Source: Mesoaciditoga lauensis cd-1655R = DSM 25116 | GTDB lineage: Bacteria; Thermotogota; Thermotogae; Mesoaciditogales; Mesoaciditogaceae | Length of the DNA stretch: 44,034 bases | Direction: 5' to 3' | NCBI RefSeq assembly: GCF_000745455.1 | Contig: NZ_JQJI01000020.1 | Coordinates: 1-44,034 of the forward strand | Shown here: positions 26,457 to 35,660 of the stretch, in pieces | Layout of the letters: the number at the start of each line of letters is the position of its first letter | Numbering within the stretch: the stretch's first letter is position 1 | The notes under the pieces: model-generated | What the model was told of the DNA's origin: nothing | Databases searched by the model: none | Seen by the model: only the letters and a program-made list of their open reading frames with translations | Made by a program: the position numbers and the translations under genes

Positions 26457-27414
26457 TCTCTTCACCTCCGTATAGCCAACATTTCACCTTTCTTCCATCC
26501 ACTTCAAAAGTTGGAGGCGTTTTGGTCTTGCATATGTCTTTTGCATATGGGCAACGAGGCCAGTACCTACAACCTTTTGGAGGATTTTTAAGATCTGGAA
26601 GGCTTCCTGGAATGAACCGTAACTCCCTGTCCTCTAACTTGACGTTTGGTATGGATTCAAGCAAAGCCTTGGTATAAGGATGAAGGGGTTTTTCGTAAAT
26701 GGAATAAACATCCCCTTCTTCAGCCAAATGCCCAGCGTACATAACTATAACCTTATCCACAAGCTCCGCCACAACTCCCAAGTCATGAGTTATGAGGATC
26801 ATGGACATGTTTTTGCTTTTTTTCAAATCCCTGAGCACTTCCAATATCTGTTCTTGAACGACAACGTCCAAGGAAGTTGTGGGTTCGTCGGCTATCAATA
26901 TTGAAGGTTTCAACGCTATGGCCAAGGCTATCATTGCCCTTTGGCGCATTCCACCACTGAATTCGAATGGATAATTGTCCAAACGGGAACCGTCTATGCC
27001 AACTGATTTTAAGGCGTCCGTTGCTATCTTTCTCATTTCCTCTTCGTCCATCTTGGGATAATGCGCCCGAATCAATTCAAAGAAGTGATCTCTTATGCGC
27101 ATGATGGGATCCAACGAAGTCATAGGGTCTTGAAAGATCATGGAAATCCCTTCGCCTCTTATTTTTCTTATCTCTTCGTTAGACATTTTTGATAGGTCTT
27201 TTCCTTTGAACAAAATTTTTCCGCTTATCCTGGCGTTGGGAGGCAAAAGCTTGAGGATTGCCGTTCCCGTTGTGGACTTACCACACCCAGATTCTCCAAC
27301 AAGGCCTATAGTCTCTCGTTGATTTACAGAAAAAGATATATCATCCACCGCTTTCACGGTACCAGTTCGCGTCAAATAATCTATGCTTAAATTTTTAACT
27401 TCTAACACAGCCAT
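26416..27414 (-). CDS. oppD: oligopeptide-type ABC transporter ATPase (OppD/DppD)
   Basis: 332 residues from ATG at 27414 (GGTG upstream); a GTG at 27423 overlapping the permease stop is possible. Walker A GESGCGKST, signature FSGGMRQRAMIA, Walker B ILIADEPTTSLDV, and the C-terminal oligopeptide segment GCRYWPRCPYAKDIC. Works with OppF on the DppB/DppC permeases. Confidence 0.94.
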   Translation of the reverse strand: MAVLEVKNLSIDYLTRTGTVKAVDDISFSVNQRETIGLVGESGCGKSTTGTAILKLLPPNARISGKILFKGKDLSKMSNEEIRKIRGEGISMIFQDPMTSLDPIMRIRDHFFELIRAHYPKMDEEEMRKIATDALKSVGIDGSRLDNYPFEFSGGMRQRAMIALAIALKPSILIADEPTTSLDVVVQEQILEVLRDLKKSKNMSMILITHDLGVVAELVDKVIVMYAGHLAEEGDVYSIYEKPLHPYTKALLESIPNVKLEDRELRFIPGSLPDLKNPPKGCRYWPRCPYAKDICKTKTPPTFEVDGRKVKCWLYGGEESARDENRTSVAES

Positions 27415-27419
27415 TTCCT

Positions 27420-28304
27420 TCACCGCTTTTCTCCGATATTAGGATTAAGATATTCGTCTATCCCTTCAGCGAACATGCTGAATCCCAACACCAACAAAAT
27501 TATGGCTATTCCCGGGAAGACGACCATCCACCAATCATTTTGAAGCAAGAACTGCTGCCCTTTTGCCAAATCGTAGCCCCAGTCTGGAACAGGCGGCGCG
27601 ATTCCTAGACCCAAGAAACTCAAGCCGGCTTCGGTCATAACGGCATCGGCTATGTTCATTGAAAGCACCACTATAGTTGAAGGCAAAACGTTCGGTAAGA
27701 TGTACTTCCCTATGATCGTCATGGTTTTGGCACCGATCGAACGAGCCCCTTCAACGTAGAGTTCCGATTTTATGGTACTCACCTGGCTTCTTATAACCCT
27801 GTAATAAGTGGGTATGTAAACAACGGCTATAGAAAGGGCTATATTTACAACTCCAGGACCAAGCATTGCGGCTATCGCTATGGCGAGTATCAAGCCTGGA
27901 AAGGTGTAAATGGAATCCATTATCATCGTAACAATCCTATCGGTGGTCCCTCCTACATATCCAACGAACAAACCGGTTGGTATGCCGATGAAAGCGGCTA
28001 TCGATGTGGCTATAACCGCTATTAGAAGCGCCATCCTGGAGCCCCATATGAAACGGCTGAAAACGTCATATCCCAAGTTATCCGTTCCCATGATATGTCC
28101 CCATTGAGGGCTTAATAATGGAGTTCCAGAGGGTTTAATGGGGCTATATGGAGAGATAAATGGAGCAAAAATAGCCAAAAAGATGAAAAACGTCAACAGT
28201 ATTAAACCTATGAAGGCCAGTATTCCAGAAGAATCACCCAAAAGTTGGCGGAAACCATGGCCTATTCTTGAACTTATCATTTGATTACCGTATTCTTTGT
28301 CCAT
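27420..28304 (-). CDS. dppC: oligopeptide-type ABC transporter permease (DppC/OppC)
   Basis: 294 residues from the ATG at 28304, which overlaps the dppB stop (TGATG) and has GGTGAGGT upstream; a longer frame to 28331 is inside dppB. N-terminal OppC_N helix, then EGARSIGAKTMTIIGKYILPNVL as the EAA loop, and TEAGLSFLGLGIAPPVPDWG, diagnostic for OppC/DppC. Confidence 0.94.
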   Translation of the reverse strand: MDKEYGNQMISSRIGHGFRQLLGDSSGILAFIGLILLTFFIFLAIFAPFISPYSPIKPSGTPLLSPQWGHIMGTDNLGYDVFSRFIWGSRMALLIAVIATSIAAFIGIPTGLFVGYVGGTTDRIVTMIMDSIYTFPGLILAIAIAAMLGPGVVNIALSIAVVYIPTYYRVIRSQVSTIKSELYVEGARSIGAKTMTIIGKYILPNVLPSTIVVLSMNIADAVMTEAGLSFLGLGIAPPVPDWGYDLAKGQQFLLQNDWWMVVFPGIAIILLVLGFSMFAEGIDEYLNPNIGEKR

Positions 28305-29308
28305 CAGTACCTCACCCGCGGGTCTACCCACGCATTTATGATATCAACCAATATACTCACAATTGCCACGAAAAGTGCAAAGAAAACTATGGTCCCCTGT
28401 ATTGCCGGAAAATCTCTGTAGCTTATACGGGTTACAAGATAACTTCCTATGCCAGGCCAGGAAAAGGTCGTTTCGGTTAAAACCGCTCCGGCCAATAAGA
28501 GGGCGAATTCCAAACCCATTATCGTTAGGATCGGTGCCATGGCGTTCTTTAGAGCGTGTTTGAAAAGCACTTTTTTTTCAGATGCTCCCCTTGCCCGAGC
28601 AGCCACAACATATTGGCTTGACAGAGAAAGCAATACGTTAGATCTGACCATCCTTACGAATATACTTGAAATGACAACACCCAATGCAACAGATGGCAAC
28701 ACGAGGTGCTCAACGGTATCCAAAAGCACATCCCACTGAAGATTTAAAATGGAGTCAATAACATATAAACCAGTGTAGATATGGTTGGGAATCATAAAGG
28801 GAGAAGATCTTCCAGAAACCGGTAGCCAATGAAGCCACACTCCGAAAATAAGTTGAAGCATTATTCCAAACCAAAAGACGGGAAAAGAGTAAACGAAAAT
28901 CGAATAAACTCGAGCAGCTACATCCAAAGTTTTTCCAAAATGATAGGCCCCGTAGGTGCCAAAAAATATTCCTATCGATACGGCAACGATCATGGCGAAG
29001 ATGGTAAGCTCCAGCGTTGCCGGAAATTTCTGCATCAATTCTTGAATAACTGGCACGCCAGTGTAAGCAGAATTTCCAAAATCTCCTTTCGCTATATCTT
29101 TCAAATAATCCCAATACTGAACTATTATGGGTTTATCCAGCCCCATTTCATGTTCCATCGCTTTTATCACTTGTGGTGGAGCCTTAGGCCCCAATAAAGC
29201 CATAACCGGGTTTCCCGGTAATATCCTTAAAACAAAAAAGATGATCGTTAAAATTATGAGGACCATCGGAACCGCTAAAAGCACCCTTGTTATAATGTAA
29301 GTTTTCAA
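28304..29308 (-). CDS. dppB: oligopeptide-type ABC transporter permease (DppB/OppB)
   Basis: 334 residues from a TTG at 29308, eight bases after AAGGGG; a GTG at 29317 sits inside that site. Features: N-terminal RVLLAVPMVLIILTIIFFVL, the LPGNPVMALLG loop, the EAA loop VVAARARGASEKKVLFKHAL, and ETTFSWPGIGSYL. First of the two permeases of the importer. Confidence 0.94.
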   Translation of the reverse strand: MKTYIITRVLLAVPMVLIILTIIFFVLRILPGNPVMALLGPKAPPQVIKAMEHEMGLDKPIIVQYWDYLKDIAKGDFGNSAYTGVPVIQELMQKFPATLELTIFAMIVAVSIGIFFGTYGAYHFGKTLDVAARVYSIFVYSFPVFWFGIMLQLIFGVWLHWLPVSGRSSPFMIPNHIYTGLYVIDSILNLQWDVLLDTVEHLVLPSVALGVVISSIFVRMVRSNVLLSLSSQYVVAARARGASEKKVLFKHALKNAMAPILTIMGLEFALLLAGAVLTETTFSWPGIGSYLVTRISYRDFPAIQGTIVFFALFVAIVSILVDIINAWVDPRVRY

Positions 29309-29334
29309 ACGCTTCACCCCTTTTAAAACTTCTA

Positions 29335-29365
29335 AAAAAGGCTGGGCGTTTCACCCAGCCCTTTC
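29335..29365 (-). terminator. intra-operon terminator between the SBP5 gene and dppB
   Basis: On the minus strand GGGCTGGG-tgaaacg-CCCAGCC is followed by TTTTTT. It lies 15 bases after the binding-protein stop. Partial termination here would give more binding protein than permease, a common arrangement. Confidence 0.85.
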
Positions 29366-29379
29366 AACATGATAAGGTA

Positions 29380-30900
29380 TTATTTTTTGTACAAGAGGTA
29401 ATATCTGAATATTTGGACAGGATCCATCAAGATTCCGCCAACTTCCGGTTTCGCAACCACTTGTTGTTCTCCTTGGAAAAGAGGAACGTAAGGAGCCTCT
29501 TTTACCATTATGTCTTGAACAGCACTGTAAAGAGCCGTCCTGCCTGGTACGTCACTGAGCAACCTGGCATCGAGCAAGAGTTGGTCAACAGTCTTGTTGG
29601 AGTAGTACGAACCCATTGATGGGCTGGCTTTGCTCTCCAAGAATGGCCACATGTAATCATCTGGATCGAAGTAGTCTGGGTACCATCCAAGGAGGAACAT
29701 TCCCATAACGCCTTTCGTCCAGTAGTCTATGTAAGTAGCCCACTCTGCGTATTTAACTTCACATTTCACCAATCCCGTTGCTTCCAAATTGTTCTTAATG
29801 GTCAAAGCCAAATCGGATTCAGTTGAACCGTAATGGCTTGGCGTGTACCACAAGGATATTTTCAAAGGATTGCTCTTTGAGTATCCCAATGATTTAAGGA
29901 TCTCAATAGCCTTTTGTGGATCGTACTTAGGCATAACGTTCTTGTGTCCCCACATGCCATCTGGAATAAGCGTGTAAAGAGGAACAACCTGGGATTTGAA
30001 TATTTCAGTCGATATCTGTTTTCTGTTTATGGCGTAAGATATCGCTTCTCTTACTCTTGGATTGTCAAATGGTTTAACGTTGACATCGAAAACAACTTCC
30101 CTTATGAACGGGCTCTTTCCAACGTAAACCTTGAATTTGGGGTTGTTTTCTATCTGCGCAAATTGCTGTGGAAGGAGCGTCCTGTAAGCCACGTCAACTT
30201 CTCCGTTAAGCAAGGCCATGTAAAGGTTGTTTGCAGCCCTGTAAATCTTAAGGAGAATTATAGGAGTCTTGGCTGGCTTTCCGTAATAGTTTGGATTCCT
30301 TCTGAGTTCAACTTCTTGTCCTCTTACAAGCTTCGTGATCATGTAAGGACCGCTTGCAACTGGAAGGCCGTTGTAAACTTTATCGGCTGGATAAACTTTT
30401 GGATCCACAGGATAGGAAACTGTGAAAGCAAGGATGTTTATAAAAGGCGCAAACGGGTATTTCAAATGGATCTCAAAATCCAAGTCGTCTATAACCTTTA
30501 CGTCTTTTACCACATCAGCCAACAAGAACGAAGGGTTCTGTTTCAGCCTTATTACCCTATCGATGGAGAATTTGAAAGCTTGGGCGTTTATGGGATCTCC
30601 ATTCGAAAATTTCAGTCCGCTCTTGAGATGGAACGTGTACGTTAACCCATCCGGAGATATCTCCCAGCTTTTTGCCAAAGCCGGTACCAGCTTCGTCGTT
30701 CCGGGTATGTATTCCACCAATCCAGTCATGACGTTCTGCAAAATGTTATCCGAGAAATACTCGTAAGCTTTTGCAGGATCTAAAGAAGTCACCTTATCCG
30801 TTGTACCCACTATGACGTAATCTTTGGCCGACATTGCGAACATGGATACGGCCGACACTAACAAAATCAACGTTACCGCAAAAATTGCATACTTCTTCAA
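29380..30900 (-). CDS. oligopeptide/oligosaccharide ABC transporter substrate-binding protein (SBP_bac_5)
   Basis: 506 residues from a TTG at 30900, six bases past GGGGGTG; a GTG at 30909 abuts the site. Signal peptide (about 1-25, ending SMFAMSA), then the SBP_bac_5 fold: DKVTSLDPAKAYEYFS, LAKSWEISPDGLTYTFHLKS, LKFSNGDPINAQAFKFSIDR, and VREAISYAINRKQI. In Thermotogae such proteins often bind oligosaccharides rather than peptides, so the substrate is open. First gene of the nine-gene operon, with a strong promoter and an operator upstream. Confidence 0.94.
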   Translation of the reverse strand: MKKYAIFAVTLILLVSAVSMFAMSAKDYVIVGTTDKVTSLDPAKAYEYFSDNILQNVMTGLVEYIPGTTKLVPALAKSWEISPDGLTYTFHLKSGLKFSNGDPINAQAFKFSIDRVIRLKQNPSFLLADVVKDVKVIDDLDFEIHLKYPFAPFINILAFTVSYPVDPKVYPADKVYNGLPVASGPYMITKLVRGQEVELRRNPNYYGKPAKTPIILLKIYRAANNLYMALLNGEVDVAYRTLLPQQFAQIENNPKFKVYVGKSPFIREVVFDVNVKPFDNPRVREAISYAINRKQISTEIFKSQVVPLYTLIPDGMWGHKNVMPKYDPQKAIEILKSLGYSKSNPLKISLWYTPSHYGSTESDLALTIKNNLEATGLVKCEVKYAEWATYIDYWTKGVMGMFLLGWYPDYFDPDDYMWPFLESKASPSMGSYYSNKTVDQLLLDARLLSDVPGRTALYSAVQDIMVKEAPYVPLFQGEQQVVAKPEVGGILMDPVQIFRYYLLYKK

Positions 30901-30926
30901 AAAGAACACCCCCTTCTTTAATTTGC

Positions 30927-30948
30927 GTGTGATGTGAATAAATCACAC
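30927..30948 (-). promoter_or_regulatory. operator-like inverted repeat at the ABC operon start
   Basis: GTGTGAT, 8 bases, ATCACAC: a perfect 7-base inverted repeat starting at about the transcription start of the promoter at 30954-30982. The position fits a repressor. No regulator gene is adjacent. Confidence 0.65.
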
Positions 30949-30953
30949 AAACA

Positions 30954-30982
30954 ATTTTAACATCATAAACTTAAAGTGTCAA
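30954..30982 (-). promoter_or_regulatory. strong promoter of the ABC operon
   Basis: -35 TTGACA (30977-30982), 17-base spacer, -10 TAAAAT (30954-30959) on the minus strand. Near-consensus sigma-A type. Confidence 0.85.
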
Positions 30983-31028
30983 GAGGAATAAACAAATGTA
31001 AGATATTATATCGTTGTTGATTTATTAG

Positions 31029-32408
31029 TCATACTTTGTTCATTGTTTTCTCAAACATGGCGCGAGGAGTCTTCCACTTTCCGGGAAGGTACAATATGAA
31101 AGCGAGCAAAGCAGCGCCGGCATTAGACAATCCCATAGCCCACCATATCCCTTGAGAGCCTAAATTGAGACTCCATCCAAGAAGGAAGATCAACGGTATT
31201 CTCATAAACCAAAGCCTGGAGATCATCAACCACATACTCGCCACGGTATGCCCTGAGCCGTTAAACGCTGACATAAAAGACTGCATGCAGCCGAAGAAAG
31301 GCATGAAAAAAGCTATTATGAACATGAGGTTTGCACCTTGTGAGATAACGTTTTTGTTTGAAACGAATATTTCGATGAGTTGATATCTGAAAATTATCAT
31401 AACAAAAGAAATGGCCATCATCGTCAACACGTTTAAAATTAGAGTTTTTTCGACCGTTTCTTCCGCTCTTTTTACCTTTTTGGCTCCCAAATTTTGCCCT
31501 ACAATGGCCGAAGCGGAAGCACTTATTCCCATGGAAAACATCGTGGAAAGCGATATTATTCTGTTACCAACCCCAAAGGCAGCAAGGGTGTAGTTACCAA
31601 AATACGTGACGATGGCCGTCATAACCACAAAACCTACCGCTTGCCCCGTTTGGCTTAAACCAAGCGGAAGTCCTATTTTAAGTATTTGCTTTATCTTTCC
31701 AAAATCGGGGATAAAATCTTTCTTTCTCACCTTTAACCCGTTTTTTCCAGAAAACAAAAGGTAGTAAGCGTAAACGGTAAAAACCCCACGTGTTAACAAG
31801 GTGGCAAGCGCAGCACCGAAGACGCCGAATTTTGGAAATCCTGCCCACCCAAATATCAAGAGGGGATCTAAAATCATGTTGGCAATTACAGAGTAAAAAG
31901 ATAACTTCATAGGAGTAACGGTATCGCCGTACCCCCTTAAGAGAGAAGAGTAAACCATGAATCCAAAGGTAAAAGGTGTGGCCAAGAAAATAGTTTTCAT
32001 AAAGACAGAAGCCAAAGGAACCAGATCTTTCGATGCTCCCATCCATCGTACAATCGAATCGCTCAAAAAGAATCCGCCTAAGCTTAAACTAGCGGAAAGA
32101 AAAAAAGTTATCAAAAGTGTCTGTCCTACAGCTTCTCCTACCATTTCCTCTTCATTTGCACCGTGATGCTGAGAAACGAAAGAAGTGCCAGCCATTCCGA
32201 AACCACCAGCAAAAGAGATAACCAAGAATATAACCGGCCATGAGATGGTGGGAGCGTTTATCGCCAGAGCTCCCAATTTTCCAAGCCAAAAAGTATCAAC
32301 TATGTTATATAACGACTGAATTAGATTTGCGGCCACAAGAGGCCAAGAAAGTTTTATTATGTTGGAAATTACCGAGCCTTCAGTTAGGTTTCGTGCTTTC
32401 ACTCTCAC
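31029..32408 (-). CDS. MATE-family efflux transporter
   Basis: 459 residues, twelve predicted membrane segments in two homologous halves; SWPLVAANLIQSLYNIVDTFWLGKLG at the start and the second-half repeat IGLPLGLSQTGQAVGFVV are typical of MATE (NorM/DinF) Na- or H-driven drug/metabolite exporters. GTG start at 32408, 3 bases after the MFS stop, so the two are one operon. The substrate is unknown. Confidence 0.92.
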   Translation of the reverse strand: MRVKARNLTEGSVISNIIKLSWPLVAANLIQSLYNIVDTFWLGKLGALAINAPTISWPVIFLVISFAGGFGMAGTSFVSQHHGANEEEMVGEAVGQTLLITFFLSASLSLGGFFLSDSIVRWMGASKDLVPLASVFMKTIFLATPFTFGFMVYSSLLRGYGDTVTPMKLSFYSVIANMILDPLLIFGWAGFPKFGVFGAALATLLTRGVFTVYAYYLLFSGKNGLKVRKKDFIPDFGKIKQILKIGLPLGLSQTGQAVGFVVMTAIVTYFGNYTLAAFGVGNRIISLSTMFSMGISASASAIVGQNLGAKKVKRAEETVEKTLILNVLTMMAISFVMIIFRYQLIEIFVSNKNVISQGANLMFIIAFFMPFFGCMQSFMSAFNGSGHTVASMWLMISRLWFMRIPLIFLLGWSLNLGSQGIWWAMGLSNAGAALLAFILYLPGKWKTPRAMFEKTMNKV

Positions 32409-32411
32409 CGC

Positions 32412-33572
32412 TTAGAGCACCTCTTTAGGCTCTGGAAGCTTCAAAGAAAAGATGGCAGCCATGAGAAGCGAAAAGGCTCCGGCAATGAGGACTGGTTTTA
32501 AACCAATAGAGTTTATCGTCAAACTCATCCCCATGAACAGGAGACTGGATGTTCCCCAGGATATTCCCATACTCAAGCTCGACGCAATGCCTTTTCTCTG
32601 TGGCAAGAATCCTTGCATGTAAGAGATGTTCGAAGCCATCGTGAAAAAAGCGAAAAAAGACATGGAAATGTACATGCTTAGCATGATATAAATGTTGGTA
32701 GTTAAAAAAGTCGCAAATCCAAATGGAAAGGCTGCAAACAGAGAAAAAGCGTTGATTTTTTTAGCTCCAAATCTATCTGAAAGGAGGGCTCCAAGGTAAT
32801 TTCCAAACGTGCCAGCCAACGTCGCCAACGTCAAGAAGTATCCTCCCCACACGAGAGAATAATTAAGCTGTTTTAAATAAAGGGGAATCAAATTTGAAAA
32901 CATCAAAAGCGTTAAGGAGCGAAGTATTATGACGAGCATCAAACTTTTTACCCCTTTGACAGATATGGAATCTTTCAATCCAAATCCTTTCGCCTGGGTT
33001 ACATTGTCGAAACTCTCCTTGTATCTTGGTAGATATATCACGGAAAGCAAAGCCACAACTATTCCATATAGCGCCAGGAAATACATCGTTCTCATGCCAA
33101 AAAGCTTCACGTACCAAACTATCAAAGCGGGCGTAACCGCTCCTGCCAACGTTCCACCTATTGAAAACAAAGACATAGCGGTATTCGATTTTCGAAAACC
33201 TATTTTTCCAACGAACGCAGCGGCGTTTGGATGAAAGAACGCATTCCCTATCTTACCCAAAATCAAAAAGAAAATGAGAAAAACCAGGCTTTTTGTGCTC
33301 CCAATAAGAGGAATGAATATTGCTGAAAGCAAAATGCTTATCACTTGCATTCTCTTTTCTCCGATTTTCACGCCTAAAGCTGCTCCAAAAGGCTGTACAA
33401 AAGCGGCTATCACTCCCAAACTTGCCGAAATAAAAGCAGTGGCGCCCTGAGTTAAAGCAAATGTCGTCATTATTAAAGGGAGCAAGGGATTAAGCATGGC
33501 GCTGTAAGAATCGATGGTAAAATGATTTAAACTACACAATGTAAGTTGCGCTTTAGATGAAACTTCTCTCAT
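32412..33572 (-). CDS. major facilitator superfamily transporter
   Basis: 386 residues with about twelve membrane segments. FTIDSYSAMLNPLLPLI and GKIGNAFFHPNAAAFVGKIG (which resembles the FHPA motif of the fosmidomycin-resistance FSR group) point to a drug- or sugar-efflux MFS member. ATG with GAGGTGAAGG. First gene of the pair with the MATE exporter; a good promoter lies upstream. Confidence 0.9.
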   Translation of the reverse strand: MREVSSKAQLTLCSLNHFTIDSYSAMLNPLLPLIMTTFALTQGATAFISASLGVIAAFVQPFGAALGVKIGEKRMQVISILLSAIFIPLIGSTKSLVFLIFFLILGKIGNAFFHPNAAAFVGKIGFRKSNTAMSLFSIGGTLAGAVTPALIVWYVKLFGMRTMYFLALYGIVVALLSVIYLPRYKESFDNVTQAKGFGLKDSISVKGVKSLMLVIILRSLTLLMFSNLIPLYLKQLNYSLVWGGYFLTLATLAGTFGNYLGALLSDRFGAKKINAFSLFAAFPFGFATFLTTNIYIMLSMYISMSFFAFFTMASNISYMQGFLPQRKGIASSLSMGISWGTSSLLFMGMSLTINSIGLKPVLIAGAFSLLMAAIFSLKLPEPKEVL

Positions 33573-33609
33573 GCCTTCACCTCATAAGTTTAAGTTCGGT
33601 TCACGTACA

Positions 33610-33637
33610 ATTTTACACCCAAAAGGCAGATTGTCAA
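33610..33637 (-). promoter_or_regulatory. promoter of the MFS-MATE operon
   Basis: -35 TTGACA (33632-33637), 16-base spacer, -10 TAAAAT (33610-33615) on the minus strand, about 38 bases before the MFS start. Confidence 0.75.
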
Positions 33638-33698
33638 AATGGATGATTAGCGGGGAGCAACTCATTTTGTGCGTCAAGTTTAAGAAGTCAATTGAAAA

Positions 33699-34060
33699 CT
33701 CATGTTGCGCGTAAACATTACAAAAGGCATTACAAGAGACATTACAAAAATTCTCTATGAGAAGTGTGAGTCATATTTGACGGAGCATTTTGATTTAAAA
33801 ACCGCTTTTCAAGTGATCAAGACATTTTTTTCGAAGTACTTGTCAGAACGGATTCGCTCTTCTTTCCATCTTACAATTCAAAATATGAGGCACGCTCAGA
33901 CACTCATCCGTAAGTGCTTCGCTTTCTCGACACGTCCTTGTGCCTCTCAACCTCATATTTATGAATTTCCAGATGGAGAGCTCATATGTTCTGACAAGTA
34001 CTTCGAGGGTGAGGTTTAATCCCTTTTTGAAATGCTTTGTAACATTGACGCACGATGTGA
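33699..34060 (+). mobile_element. long palindromic element, family A, copy 4
   Basis: Ends CTCATGTTGCGC and GCACGATGTGA. The outer stem AAGTACTTGTCAGAAC / GTTCTGACAAGTACTT is a perfect 16-bp pair; inner arms as in copy 2. Flanks TTGAAAA (33692-33698) and TTCAAAA (34061-34067) match at 6 of 7 positions, a probable decayed target duplication. A further end-like piece (CTCATTTTGTGCGTCAAG) lies at 33661. Confidence 0.78.
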
Positions 34061-34077
34061 TTCAAAAGTTTAACATA

Positions 34078-34178
34078 AGTCTGTCCCCACTTGTGGGGGA
34101 AGTGTCGGCGGAGCCATTTTGTATAAGAAGTCTGCCCCCGCTTGCGGGGGAAGTGGCGGTGAAACCGCCGAAGGGGGT
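34078..34178 (-). repeat. REP-like palindrome, dimeric copy e
   Basis: First unit CCCCAC-tt-GTGGGG, AAGTGTCGGCGGAGCC; spacer ATTTTGTATAAGAAG; second unit CCCCCGC-tt-GCGGGGG, AAGT, GGCGGT-gaa-ACCGCC, GAAGGGGG. The H2 stem varies by paired changes (CCCCAC/GTGGGG versus CCCCGC/GCGGGG). It directly follows element copy 4. The rest of the 33.6-34.3 kb gap holds no gene I can see. Confidence 0.8.
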
Positions 34179-34290
34179 TGAGACTAACTCCCCACACTAT
34201 GGGTGATTTCTCAATTTTGCTTGAATGTCAAAAACTGGATAGGCTTCAAAAAATATTTTCATACACGTTAGGAAAAGAAGCATTTTAATT

Positions 34291-34326
34291 TTAAAGCCGT
34301 GCTGAAGAATCTTCAGTACGGCTTTA
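34291..34326 (-). terminator. terminator-like hairpin after trpB2
   Basis: Stem AAAGCCGT-x-CTGAAGA / TCTTCAG-x-ACGGCTTT (about 15 bp with one wobble) beginning 6 bases past the stop; the T-run after it is short and interrupted. Confidence 0.7.
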
Positions 34327-34332
34327 AACGAT

Positions 34333-35601
34333 TCACGCATACGCATTTAGATCTAACAAGCCATGACCGCTTAAATTGAAAACGATGACCTTCTTTTCTC
34401 CAGTTTTTATGGCTTCTTTCGCATATCGAATTGCTCCTGCGATGGCATGGCTTGATTCAGGTGCTGGTATTATTCCCTCCACAACGCTGAAAAGCTTCGC
34501 GGCATCGAAAGCTTCTTTTTGATCTATGGCAATGGCTTTCACGATTTTTTCATGTATCAACCTGCTTATTATCGGGGAAGCACCGTGGTATCTCAAACCT
34601 CCGGCGTGGATGGCAGGCGGAACGAAATCCTTTCCAAGCGTATACATCTTCAACAGCGGCGTTAACCCTGCCGAATCACCATAATCGTAGCGGTATTCGC
34701 CCTTTGTCAAAGATGGGCATGCGACGGGTTCACAGGCAACTATTTCCATTTTTTCATCTTTGAATTTATCTGGTATGAATGGCAATATGAATCCTCCAAA
34801 GTTGGAGCCGCCTCCAAAACACCCCAGGAGCACATCAGGTTTTTCGTTCATTACTTCCATTTGCTTTTTCGTCTCTTGGCCTATAACCGTTTGGTGAAGT
34901 AAAACGTGATCGAGAACGCTTCCTAAAGAGTAATTGACATTCTTAGATTTAAAAGCAACCTCAACCGCTTCACTTATCGCCATTCCAAGGCTTCCCGTTG
35001 TATTCGGATCTTTTTTCAAGAATTCTTTTCCTTTGTCGGTCAAAGCACTGGGACTTGGATGGATTTTTCCATCGAAAAGATTGACCATATGTTTTCGCGC
35101 AGGCTTTTGTTCCATACTTACCTTCACCATGAAGACTTCAACTTCCATACCCAATAATTTCGTAGCGTACGAAAGTGCGCTTCCCCACTGACCGGCTCCG
35201 GTTTCTGTGGAAAGTTTTGTTATTCCTTCAACCTTGTTGAAATAGGCCTGGGCAATTGCAGTGTTTAGTTTATGACTGCCTGTCGGACTAACGGATTCAT
35301 TCTTGTAATAAATGTGAGCTGGAGTGTTGAGGGCTTTCTCAAGCCCCACAGCGCGTATTAATGGAGTGGGTCTGTAAATGGCATAAGCTTCGCGCACTTG
35401 TTGTGGGATTGGAATTTCTCTTTCCGTTGTCATTTCCTGCCTTATCAGTTCTTTGGGGAAAATAGCTCCCAGTTTTTCCGGTTCCATTGGCTTTTTTGTC
35501 TGAGGATCTAGCGGTGGATCCAAGGTAAATGGCAGATCAGCTTTAACGTTGTACCAGTATTTCGGGATATCCCCTTCACTCAAATACACTCTTCTTCTCA
35601 T
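34333..35601 (-). CDS. trpB2: tryptophan synthase beta-like protein TrpB2
   Basis: 422 residues from the ATG at 35601 (GGAGG eight bases upstream; an ATG two codons earlier abuts the site). PLP-dependent indole plus serine to tryptophan. The PLP lysine is in [15 protein letters not shown], and the glycine loop is [11 protein letters not shown]. The long N-terminal region ([19 protein letters not shown]) and RPTPLIRA mark the TrpB2 subgroup, which usually acts without TrpA. No other trp gene is in the window. Expression looks controlled by a Trp-codon leader peptide and terminator/antiterminator immediately upstream (35624-35765). Confidence 0.94.
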   Translation of the reverse strand: MRRRVYLSEGDIPKYWYNVKADLPFTLDPPLDPQTKKPMEPEKLGAIFPKELIRQEMTTEREIPIPQQVREAYAIYRPTPLIRAVGLEKALNTPAHIYYKNESVSPTGSHKLNTAIAQAYFNKVEGITKLSTETGAGQWGSALSYATKLLGMEVEVFMVKVSMEQKPARKHMVNLFDGKIHPSPSALTDKGKEFLKKDPNTTGSLGMAISEAVEVAFKSKNVNYSLGSVLDHVLLHQTVIGQETKKQMEVMNEKPDVLLGCFGGGSNFGGFILPFIPDKFKDEKMEIVACEPVACPSLTKGEYRYDYGDSAGLTPLLKMYTLGKDFVPPAIHAGGLRYHGASPIISRLIHEKIVKAIAIDQKEAFDAAKLFSVVEGIIPAPESSHAIAGAIRYAKEAIKTGEKKVIVFNLSGHGLLDLNAYA

Positions 35602-35623
35602 GTTCATCCCCTCCTTTTCAATA

Positions 35624-35660
35624 TAAAAAAGCCGGGGACTTCTTTGTACAAGTCCCCGGC
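35624..35660 (-). terminator. trpB2 attenuator terminator
   Basis: Minus strand GCCGGGGACTT / AAGTCCCCGGC, an 11-bp perfect stem with an 8-base loop, followed by TTTTTTATAT, 23 bases before the trpB2 start codon. Confidence 0.92.

Noticed and set aside
29914-30645. 243-codon plus-strand frame opposite the SBP5 gene
   Set aside because: Shadow of a well-supported coding frame; no recognisable family and no start signal.
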